8,308 nt of DNA from Bacillota bacterium (lineage in GTDB: Bacteria; Bacillota; Clostridia; Peptostreptococcales; Anaerovoracaceae). The position numbers and the translations under genes are program-made. Under the pieces are notes generated by a model. That model had not been told where the DNA came from. It did not search any database and saw only the letters and a list, made by a program, of their open reading frames with translations. Below, in pieces: positions 1 through 6,264 of this stretch. Within the stretch, counting starts at the first letter, position 1. Every line of letters starts with the position of its first letter. The stretch covers positions 1 through 8,308 of the forward strand of contig JAKJCD010000080.1 of the NCBI GenBank assembly GCA_022706625.1. The letters run 5' to 3'.

Positions 1-260
1 TTGCTGTTATTGCCGGTATTTACTATCGCAAGGATCTGGGTATAGAACGGATAAAAAACGAAGTGGGTTGGCATCAGCCGCTTTATCCGGCGATTCCGAT
101 TTTAGCTATTATCGGCATCCTGTATGTTCTGTACCTGTGCTTCTATGATATGGCACAGGTGGTAGGGTTTGTTATATGGATGGGCATCTATATTATTTAC
201 TACTTAAGAATAAAGAGCAAAATCAATAAGGGCCTCATCCGCGCAGATGTACAATTTTAG
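1..260 (+). CDS. Amino acid permease, C-terminal fragment (5' end outside window)
   Basis: The reading frame is open from the window edge (first complete codon at position 3) to a TAG at 258-260, giving 85 residues of the C-terminus of a larger protein. It contains two hydrophobic segments: one around PAIPILAIIGILYVLYL and one around VVGFVIWMGIYIIYYL, followed by a short basic tail (RIKSKINKG). The stretch W-H-Q-P-L-Y-P-A-I-P-I before the first segment resembles the loop before the last two helices in APC-superfamily amino acid permeases. The protein would sit in the cytoplasmic membrane and import or exchange an amino acid. A GTG at 63 is not taken as the start because the frame stays open and protein-like upstream of it. 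Next to amino acid catabolic genes and ord, a basic amino acid is a reasonable but unproven substrate. Family assignment is moderate; specificity is unknown. Confidence 0.7.
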   Translation, partial: AVIAGIYYRKDLGIERIKNEVGWHQPLYPAIPILAIIGILYVLYLCFYDMAQVVGFVIWMGIYIIYYLRIKSKINKGLIRADVQF

Positions 261-308
261 TTATTATATTGCTTCAGACATTTGAGATAATACAGAGTAC
301 TAGTTACA

Positions 309-352
309 CCGTGAGTTGCGGCAGGCAAGAACAAGCCTGCCGCAACTCACGG
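309..352. repeat. Perfect 18-bp GC-rich inverted repeat (hairpin) in the permease-aminotransferase spacer
   Basis: The arms CCGTGAGTTGCGGCAGGC (309-326) and GCCTGCCGCAACTCACGG (335-352) are perfect reverse complements, 13 of 18 pairs being G-C, with an 8-base loop AAGAACAA. The hairpin lies 48 bases after the permease stop and ends about 5 bases before the ribosome binding site AAGGGGA (357-363) of the next gene. No T-run follows on either strand, so it is not a canonical intrinsic terminator. It could be a terminator lacking a U-tract, an mRNA processing or stabilising hairpin, or a copy of a dispersed palindromic repeat. The rest of the 261-370 spacer shows no convincing sigma-70 or sigma-54 promoter to my eye. 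Confidence 0.85.
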
Positions 353-370
353 AAATAAGGGGAAAGAGCA

Positions 371-1711
371 ATGAATAAAAGCCAAGCATTATTTAAACGA
401 GACACTAATTGTCTCAGTGATGTTATGAAACTGCGGTTTTATCCTTTTGTGGCAGAAAGAGGTGAAGGGGCAGTTTTATACGATGTTGACGGTAAGAAGT
501 ATCTGGATTTCAATGCCGGATGGGGTGTGGCAAATACAGGTTATAACCACCCAAGAATAGTAAAAGCCGTTTGTGATCAGATGAGCCGCCTCTCTTTTGT
601 ATCTACGATATCCGTATTGAACGAAAAAAGCATAGAACTGGCAGAAGCTTTGACCAAGCTTACTCCTGGGAACTTTCACAAGAAAGTTTGGTATGGTCAT
701 TCCGGTTCTGATGCCAATGAATTCATATCCAAAATAGTGCCGCTGGCCACAGGAAGATCTAAGATCATGTCATTTATCGGCTCATACCACGGTCAGACCA
801 TGGGAGCTTATGCCATGTCCGGCCATCCGTCACAAAGCAAATTTGCTGCCGGAGGAGATATCGTCAAAGTGCCCTATCCCTACTGCCATCGCTGCGCTTT
901 TGGAAAAGAGGAAGGCAGCTGCGAACTGTTTTGCCTTAAGTATATAGAGGAATATATTATGTCTTTTGTATGCCGGCCTGAACAAATCGGAGCAATAATC
1001 ATTGAGGCCGTGCAGTGCGACGGCGGTGATGTAGTACCGCCCGATGGATTTTTACAAGGCTTGCAGCAGATTTGCCGCAAATATGATATAATCCTGATAC
1101 TTGACGAAGTAAAGATCGGCTTCGGAAGAACCGGAAAGATGTTCGGCTTTGAAAACTGGGATCTGGTTCCTGATGTTGTTGTCATGGGAAAGCCTTTAGG
1201 CGGTGGGCAGCCCTTAAGTGCGGTAGTCGGCAGAAAAGAAATCATGGATGCCGCCGTCAGTGCACATCTTTTCACCACTGCGGGTAATCCTGTTGCCTGC
1301 GCCTCTGCATTAGAAACTATCAAGATCATTGAAGACGAAAATCTAAAAGATAACGCCCGTTTAATGGGAGATCTTCTCATAGACTCTTTTCTTAAGCTAA
1401 AAGAGAAATATGAGATCATTTCAGATGTGAGGGGAAAGGGTCTTGTTATTGGGATAGAGCTTAATAAAAGAGGGTGTGCTAAAGAACCGGCCGATGAGGC
1501 GGCAGCGTTGACGGTGTACAGATCTTATGAACTGGGGCTTCTCTACTACTATGCCGGCGTCTTCAATAATGTGCTTGAGTTCACGCCTCCTCTGGTAATC
1601 AGAGAGGAGCAGGTAAAAACTGCCGTACAGATCATTGATCAGGCCTTATCAGATGTATCAGAAGGGAAGGTAAGTATCGACAAACTGACCGCTTTCGGCG
1701 GATGGGGATGA
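371..1711 (+). CDS. Class III (fold-type I) PLP-dependent aminotransferase or amino acid racemase-like protein
   Basis: A 446-residue protein of usual length for class III aminotransferases (GABA, ornithine and acetylornithine types). Visible landmarks: SGSDAN at 111-116 (PLP phosphate binding), SYHG at 138-141 (ring-stacking aromatic), LDEV with Asp245 (pyridine nitrogen partner), GFGRTGK at 250-256, Lys274 in MGKPLGGG (Schiff-base lysine) and FTTAGNP at 301-307. ATG at 371 is preceded by AAGGGGA with 7-base spacing. Several stretches (SGSDAN, HLFTTAGNPV, and TPPLVI near the C-terminus) remind me of the Lactobacillus isoleucine 2-epimerase and archaeal broad-specificity amino acid racemases in this fold, so racemisation is as plausible as transamination. 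Four cysteines at 172, 175, 184 and 188 form a C-x2-C-x8-C-x3-C insert. It is the first gene of a run with a decarboxylase and a cyclase. The family call is secure; reaction and substrate are not. Putrescine or GABA transamination is an alternative. Confidence 0.9.
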   Translation: MNKSQALFKRDTNCLSDVMKLRFYPFVAERGEGAVLYDVDGKKYLDFNAGWGVANTGYNHPRIVKAVCDQMSRLSFVSTISVLNEKSIELAEALTKLTPGNFHKKVWYGHSGSDANEFISKIVPLATGRSKIMSFIGSYHGQTMGAYAMSGHPSQSKFAAGGDIVKVPYPYCHRCAFGKEEGSCELFCLKYIEEYIMSFVCRPEQIGAIIIEAVQCDGGDVVPPDGFLQGLQQICRKYDIILILDEVKIGFGRTGKMFGFENWDLVPDVVVMGKPLGGGQPLSAVVGRKEIMDAAVSAHLFTTAGNPVACASALETIKIIEDENLKDNARLMGDLLIDSFLKLKEKYEIISDVRGKGLVIGIELNKRGCAKEPADEAAALTVYRSYELGLLYYYAGVFNNVLEFTPPLVIREEQVKTAVQIIDQALSDVSEGKVSIDKLTAFGGWG

Positions 1712-1753
1712 GGCAAAACCGACTTTTGAGCAAACCAAGAAAGGAGAAATATA

Positions 1754-3205
1754 ATGGATCAAAGCAGGACACCATTATTTGATGCGATAAAGGATTACAT
1801 CGATCTCAGTCCGGCATATTTCAGGATCCCAGGGCACAGGCTGGAAAGAGGCATAAGCAGCCGCTGGAAGGATGTCGTGGGAGAGGAGATTTTTAAGTTT
1901 GACCTGACGGAGACACCTCTTGTTGATGATCTTCACAATCCGGAAGGAGCGATAAAAGAGGCGCAGCTGTTGGCGCAGGAGGTGTTCTCAGCGGAGCACA
2001 GCTATTTTTTAGTAAACGGCACTACCTGTGGAAATGAAGCCATGGTAATATCCACCGCATTTGAGGGACAAAAGATAGCGATTCCGAGAAATGCTCATAA
2101 ATCTGTTTTGATGGGTCTTATCATCAGCGGTGCGGAGCCCATATACCTTTCTCCGGTATTGTCTAAGGAACTGGGAGTACAGGGAGGTATTCTGCCCGAG
2201 GATGTAGAGGCAATGTTTCGCACAAACCCCGATTGCAAAGGCGTCATGGTGGTAAGCCCCACCTATTACGGTATTTGCAGCGACCTTCGAGGGATCGCGG
2301 AAGTCTGCCATCGTTATAATGCTGTTCTAATGGTGGATGAGGCCCACGGAGCCCACATGTATTTTTCAGATCAGCTGCCGGAGGGCGCGTTGGCGCAAGG
2401 GGCGGATATGTGCGCCCAAAGCATACACAAAGTAACGGGATCTCTTACACAAAGCTCAATGCTTCATGTCAAATCAAAACTCGTGGATATCGACAGGCTT
2501 GAAGCCACTCTCCATATCGTGCAAAGCACAAGCCCGTCATACCTGCTGATGACTTCTCTTGACCTTGCAAGATATGAACTGGCTGTCAACGGGAAAGAAA
2601 TGATTAATAATGCGGTAGAGCTATCAAATTACGGCCGGGAAGAGATCAACAAAATAGAAGGCATGATTTGTCTCGGCAAGTCTGTTGAAGGAAAAGCGGG
2701 GATCAAGGCTTTGGATACTACAAGGCTGACTATCCGTGCAAGCAAGCTGGGCATTACCGGCTTTGCCTTGAAATCCATGTTATTTAATGATTACGGCGTC
2801 GATGTGGAGCTTTCGGATTTCATGAATGTACTTGCTATAGTTACTTATGCCAACAACAAAGAAGACATTGATCGGCTTATATCTGCTCTGAAAGATATTG
2901 CACAGAAGCATAATGGAGGAAAAGAAATCGAAAATGAGATTTTCCTGCCTCCGGTACCGGCCAGGATACTGACACCAAGAAAGGCTTATTTTTCCGAGAA
3001 GAGGAGTATCCCATGGAAGGAAGCAAAGGGTAAGATCGCCGGCGAAATGATTGCGCCCTATCCTCCCGGCATCCCTGTGATCTATCAGGGTGAGATCGTT
3101 ACGGAAGAAGTATGGGACTACATCGAGAGCTATCGAATCCGCGGCCGGCACTTGCACGGACCCGCCGATTCAAAACTGGAGCACTTTAAAGTTATCGAAG
3201 AGTAG
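1754..3205 (+). CDS. Orn/Lys/Arg decarboxylase family, fold-type I PLP enzyme
   Basis: A 483-residue protein matching the short Gram-positive type of basic amino acid decarboxylase (Bacillus SpeA/YaaO-like, lacking the N-terminal wing domain of the long enterobacterial forms). It would convert arginine, lysine or ornithine to agmatine, cadaverine or putrescine, releasing CO2, in the cytoplasm. Family landmarks: an N-terminal FRIPGHR (23-29), VNGTTCGNEA (87-96) for PLP phosphate binding, NAHKS (113-117) with the ring-stacking His115, VDEAHGAH (194-201) with Asp195, and SIHKVTGSLTQSS (223-235) with the Schiff-base Lys226. The C-terminal domain carries APYPPGIP (434-441), typical of the family. 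The start is supported by AAGGAG at 1741-1746. It lies 42 bases after the aminotransferase and 18 before the cyclase, so one transcript is likely. Sequence alone does not settle which amino acid is used; proximity to ord favours ornithine or arginine as inference only. Confidence 0.9.
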   Translation: MDQSRTPLFDAIKDYIDLSPAYFRIPGHRLERGISSRWKDVVGEEIFKFDLTETPLVDDLHNPEGAIKEAQLLAQEVFSAEHSYFLVNGTTCGNEAMVISTAFEGQKIAIPRNAHKSVLMGLIISGAEPIYLSPVLSKELGVQGGILPEDVEAMFRTNPDCKGVMVVSPTYYGICSDLRGIAEVCHRYNAVLMVDEAHGAHMYFSDQLPEGALAQGADMCAQSIHKVTGSLTQSSMLHVKSKLVDIDRLEATLHIVQSTSPSYLLMTSLDLARYELAVNGKEMINNAVELSNYGREEINKIEGMICLGKSVEGKAGIKALDTTRLTIRASKLGITGFALKSMLFNDYGVDVELSDFMNVLAIVTYANNKEDIDRLISALKDIAQKHNGGKEIENEIFLPPVPARILTPRKAYFSEKRSIPWKEAKGKIAGEMIAPYPPGIPVIYQGEIVTEEVWDYIESYRIRGRHLHGPADSKLEHFKVIEE

Positions 3206-3223
3206 ACTTGAAAGGAGAATAAG

Positions 3224-3871
3224 ATGAAAGTTATAGACCTTACTCATTATATATCAGAGGATATGCCGGTTTATCCGGGAACTGAGGGGCCAAAGCTGCA
3301 GCCCGCAAATTCCTATGAGGTGGATGGTTTCAAGGAGACCTTGATGACCATGTATACCCATACGGGAACTCATATGGACCCGCCGGCCCATCTTTTTAAG
3401 GGAAGGACAACGCTTGACCAGTTTCCCGCGGATCAGTTTGTCGGGAAGGCACTGGTGATCGATTGTTCAGATCTGAAAGAGGGAGACAAGGTATCCTTTG
3501 AACGTATCGAGAGAGTAAAAGATAAGGCTGATAAAGCTGATTTTATTCTGTTTCGCATGGGGTGGGACAAATACTGGGGGACGGAGAAGTATTTCGGAGA
3601 CTATCCGTATATCGAAGATGAAGTCGTGGAATATTTGATCCAAACTAACAAAAAAGGTGTCGGCCTGGATGTGATCGGAATAGATCCTATCGCCCACGAA
3701 AGCCTGCCAATCCATAAAAAACTGTTCAAAAACAACGAGATCGTCGTCATTGAGAATTTAATGAACCTGGGTCTTGTCGGCGATGAACTGTTTACATTCT
3801 GCGCCCTCCCGCTGAAGCATATCGATGCGGACGGGTCACCGATTCGCGCCATTGCCATTTTCGAGGAATAA
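3224..3871 (+). CDS. Cyclase family protein (KynB-like metal-dependent hydrolase)
   Basis: A 215-residue protein of the putative cyclase/arylformamidase superfamily, close to the usual length for the family. The N-terminal DLTHYISEDMPVYPG is the family's entry motif. HTGTHMDPPAH (46-56) supplies the expected divalent-metal ligands His46, His50 and Asp52, with His56 as a likely active-site residue. Later conserved positions are GLDVIGIDPIAH (147-158), His164 and Glu177 in VIENL. Known members hydrolyse N-formylkynurenine, isatin or related amides and lactams, usually with Zn or Mn. No kynurenine pathway genes are visible here, so arylformamidase activity is not the obvious call. Placed 18 bases after the decarboxylase with a strong AAAGGAGA site at 3211-3218, it probably acts on a product of the two PLP enzymes, for example by opening or closing a cyclic amide. 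That substrate is inference. Confidence 0.88.
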   Translation: MKVIDLTHYISEDMPVYPGTEGPKLQPANSYEVDGFKETLMTMYTHTGTHMDPPAHLFKGRTTLDQFPADQFVGKALVIDCSDLKEGDKVSFERIERVKDKADKADFILFRMGWDKYWGTEKYFGDYPYIEDEVVEYLIQTNKKGVGLDVIGIDPIAHESLPIHKKLFKNNEIVVIENLMNLGLVGDELFTFCALPLKHIDADGSPIRAIAIFEE

Positions 3872-3901
3872 GCAGCAGGAAGGCAAAAAAAGGGGCGCAA
3901 A

Positions 3902-4591
3902 ATGACATTGCTCAACAGAGATTCATTAGTGACAAGGATTTTGATATTATTTGTCATATTCAATATGGTGTCAATTTTTGTGTTCACGTTTTATATCGTA
4001 CAACAGGACCGCTACCGCATGGGGCAGACCGCTGAGGACACTATCCGAAAGATCGCTTTGGAAAAGGCCGAGATCATTTCCCTTTCTATGAACTACATTG
4101 CAAGCGAGGCCGAAAACCTGGCAATGTGGACGATGGATTCCATCAAGAAGGAGCAAAATGACTTACTGCCTTCCGATTATATCAGGAATAAGGATGGTGT
4201 CCTCTTTAGAAAAGTGATCAAAGAGGGACGGGATCAAAAGAACTCGATGATTTTCTTCCCGGCAGATGTTGAACTTACCGAAGAGATTATTAAAGAAATC
4301 AATGCAACGGAGAATCTGGATCAAGTATTCCAGGCGATCAAGCAAAGGGCCGACTTCTACGAATGGTTATACGTCGCGATGGAAGACGGCCTGCTTAGAG
4401 TGTTCCCCTATACGGGGGTGGAAATGTATGATCCGTTTCATCAGCAGAAGGGAGACCCTTTTTATACAGTAGCAAACAGGGAGAACAATCCCGGAAGGCA
4501 GACAGTATGGACAAAACCATATGTTGACTATCTGGGAACGGGCTGGATGATCACATGTTCCAGCCCCTTGTATCTGAGGAACGACTTTTAG
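3902..4591 (+). CDS. Sensor kinase, N-terminal fragment: TM1 and most of the dCache-like sensor domain
   Basis: This 229-residue frame starts with a short cytoplasmic tail and one membrane span (about residues 11-33, signal-anchor type). It is followed by a long helix (about 34-85) and the membrane-distal part of a periplasmic/extracytoplasmic double-Cache sensor. The segment 176-223 (YDPFHQQKGDPFYTVA, then VWTKPYVDYLGTGWMITCSSPLY) is the characteristic dCache ligand-pocket region. At the place where amino-acid-binding dCache domains usually show an R-x-W-Y pattern this protein has DPFY, so the canonical amino acid pocket is altered. On its own the fragment would be a membrane-anchored, incomplete sensor with no kinase domain. 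It stops at TAG 4589-4591 because of the frameshift. Confidence 0.75.
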   Translation: MTLLNRDSLVTRILILFVIFNMVSIFVFTFYIVQQDRYRMGQTAEDTIRKIALEKAEIISLSMNYIASEAENLAMWTMDSIKKEQNDLLPSDYIRNKDGVLFRKVIKEGRDQKNSMIFFPADVELTEEIIKEINATENLDQVFQAIKQRADFYEWLYVAMEDGLLRVFPYTGVEMYDPFHQQKGDPFYTVANRENNPGRQTVWTKPYVDYLGTGWMITCSSPLYLRNDF

Positions 4592-6264
4592 GTGTCGCAT
4601 GTATCGATGTACGCCTCGAGACTTTAAAGAACAATTTTCTGGCAGATTTTCGACTTTCAAATACGGGTTTTGTTTACGTACTTGACAGGGAAGGCGGGAT
4701 CATCTACCATCCGGAGTTTCTGCCTCAAGGTAATACCCAGGGAGAGATGTTCCTGACCAACATCATAACGGATGTAGAAATTGAGGAAAATTACCGGAAA
4801 GCACTGGTGGAAATGCTTTCCGGTGGCGAGGAAGGTATTGTAAGCTATAACGATACCCTCTTCAATAAGAAAAAACTCATTGCCTATTCCACCATTGCCG
4901 AACAGGACTGGACCCTTGCAGTGGAAATCGACTATGGTGATTTTATGGCCGATGCCAGTTTAAAACCAGGCAACCTGTTTCTTTATATATTATTTGCATC
5001 AATAGCGCTTCTGCTGTTTTCGGTATTTCTTTACCGCCAATACACAAAACCGATCCGGGTCTTAAGGGATGAAGCCAGGCATATTGCGGAGGGGAATTAC
5101 GAATACAGTGAAAGTCCTTCGGAACTGACGGAGATAAAGGCTTTGTCGAATGCATTCAACGGGATGAAAAAAGAGATCAAAGATTACACCGACAGTCTCA
5201 TCAGGAAGAATAAGATAATAGAAAGCGTCTTCAACAGCATCAGCGGTCTGCTTATGATCGTCGACAGCGAATACAATATAATTCTTATCAATGAAAAAGG
5301 AAAGAGAAAATTCAGTGAAGATTTCGAAGAGACCACAGCTACTAAATGCTATTCATCTTTATTAGGAAGACAGACCCCGTGCAAAGGCTGCAAAATACAT
5401 GATGTATTAATGACAGGAGCACCCTCCAATTCCAGGATGGTGATCAAAAATGAGATCATAGATAACGAATATTTCCCGATTTACGACAACTCAAAAAATG
5501 TGATCGAAGTAGTGGTTAACAGCCATAAAGTAACCAAAAGCGTGCTCATGGAAAAGGAGCTGCTCCAAAAGGAGAAGTTGGCCGGTATCGGGCAAATATC
5601 CTCTGCGATAGCCCATGAATTAAAGACGCCCCTTGCAGTGGTCAGAGGAGCGGCCTATTTGATTGATGTCTACACAGGCAATAGCAATGACCCAAGGATC
5701 AAAGAAGCCATTACTACCATATCGGCTGTGGTGGAAGGCGCGGAAAAAACGATCTATAATCTTTTGGATTTTTCCAGCCCGGGAAGAGAATCGGCAGAGA
5801 GAATAGATATAACTAAGCTGATCAACCAGATCCTTTTATTATCCAACAAAGAAAGGGTACATAAAAACATTATCACGAAAATTTGCTTAAATCCTGATCC
5901 GTTATACTATTTCGGTCAGCTGGAGCATCTAAAGACAATATTGCAGAACGTGATCTCCAACGCTATAAACGCAATATCGGAGGACGGGGTAATCACAATA
6001 AGCGCGGAATACTCTGAAAAGAATGAATTGAAAATTTCGGTAAAAGACAATGGATGCGGTATCCCGGAAGAAATACTTGATAACCTGTTCAAACCCTTTA
6101 TCACCTCGGATAAGAGCGGAAAAGGCACAGGGCTGGGCCTTTGGATAACCAAGATGATGGTGGATAGAATGGGGGGGACCATAACGATAGAATCAACGCC
6201 TATGATCGGAACTGAGATAACGATTCGATTTCCGGAATATAGCAGAAAGCAGGAGAAACAATGA
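4555..6264 (+). CDS. Sensor kinase, C-terminal fragment: end of dCache, TM2, HAMP, PAS, HisKA, HATPase_c
   Basis: A 569-residue open frame, but true gene-encoded sequence begins only at Leu12 (TTA, 4588-4590). The ATG at 4555 has no good ribosome binding site and its first 11 residues are the upstream frame's DNA read out of frame. Order of parts: last sensor strands and membrane-proximal Cache (12-130), TM2 (about 140-160), HAMP (about 161-215), PAS (about 218-325), dimerisation/phosphoacceptor domain with His354 in AIAHELKTPL, and ATPase domain with N-box around NVISNAINAI (465-474), G1 DNGCGIP (498-504) and G2 GKGTGLGL (522-529). The PAS has Cys265, Cys276 and Cys279 in a C-x10-C-x2-C pattern. 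All kinase motifs are intact, so the catalytic half is not decayed. The TGA stop overlaps the ATG of the regulator, indicating translational coupling. Confidence 0.8.
   Translation: MFQPLVSEERLLGVACIDVRLETLKNNFLADFRLSNTGFVYVLDREGGIIYHPEFLPQGNTQGEMFLTNIITDVEIEENYRKALVEMLSGGEEGIVSYNDTLFNKKKLIAYSTIAEQDWTLAVEIDYGDFMADASLKPGNLFLYILFASIALLLFSVFLYRQYTKPIRVLRDEARHIAEGNYEYSESPSELTEIKALSNAFNGMKKEIKDYTDSLIRKNKIIESVFNSISGLLMIVDSEYNIILINEKGKRKFSEDFEETTATKCYSSLLGRQTPCKGCKIHDVLMTGAPSNSRMVIKNEIIDNEYFPIYDNSKNVIEVVVNSHKVTKSVLMEKELLQKEKLAGIGQISSAIAHELKTPLAVVRGAAYLIDVYTGNSNDPRIKEAITTISAVVEGAEKTIYNLLDFSSPGRESAERIDITKLINQILLLSNKERVHKNIITKICLNPDPLYYFGQLEHLKTILQNVISNAINAISEDGVITISAEYSEKNELKISVKDNGCGIPEEILDNLFKPFITSDKSGKGTGLGLWITKMMVDRMGGTITIESTPMIGTEITIRFPEYSRKQEKQ

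Larger units (their letters stand above)
3902..6264 (+). pseudogene. Sensor histidine kinase gene read as a whole, interrupted by a -1 frameshift at 4586-4591
   Basis: Two overlapping frames together encode one typical membrane sensor kinase: TM1, extracytoplasmic dCache-like sensor, TM2, HAMP, PAS, HisKA, HATPase_c. The upstream frame ends ...CSSPLYLRNDF and stops at TAG (4589-4591). The downstream frame resumes LGVACIDVRLETL, exactly the next strand expected in a dCache domain. The junction lies at a four-T run (4586-4589). Adding one T gives GAC TTT TTA GGT, reading YLRNDFLGVACIDV without a break and a protein of 787 residues. The start is supported by AAGGGG at 3890-3895. The gene sits 30 bases after the cyclase and overlaps the regulator by 4 bases (ATGA). 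It may be a recent mutation, a sequence error or, less likely, recoding. If intact, the kinase would pass phosphate to the adjacent NtrC-type regulator. Confidence 0.75.

Noticed and set aside
69..84. TGGCATCAGCCGCTTT resembling a -24/-12 promoter
   Set aside because: GG and GC are separated by 8 rather than 10 bases, and it lies inside the permease coding sequence.
880..1419. Long open frame on the minus strand opposite the aminotransferase (179 codons)
   Set aside because: It is antisense to a clearly conserved gene, is rich in low-complexity Ser/Pro/Ile and has no recognisable motif. The other minus-strand frames, such as 6317-6733 and 7803-8141, are rejected for the same reason.
4555..4590. 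ATG at 4555 as the start of a separate soluble or two-domain kinase
   Set aside because: No ribosome binding site precedes it and the first 11 residues are out-of-frame reading of the sensor domain. The real homology begins exactly at the T4 run.
4583..4591. Programmed -1 ribosomal frameshifting at GAC TTT TAG in the kinase gene
   Set aside because: There is no X-XXY-YYZ slippery heptamer in the zero frame and I see no obvious downstream stem-loop. A one-base loss in the T run explains the break more simply.
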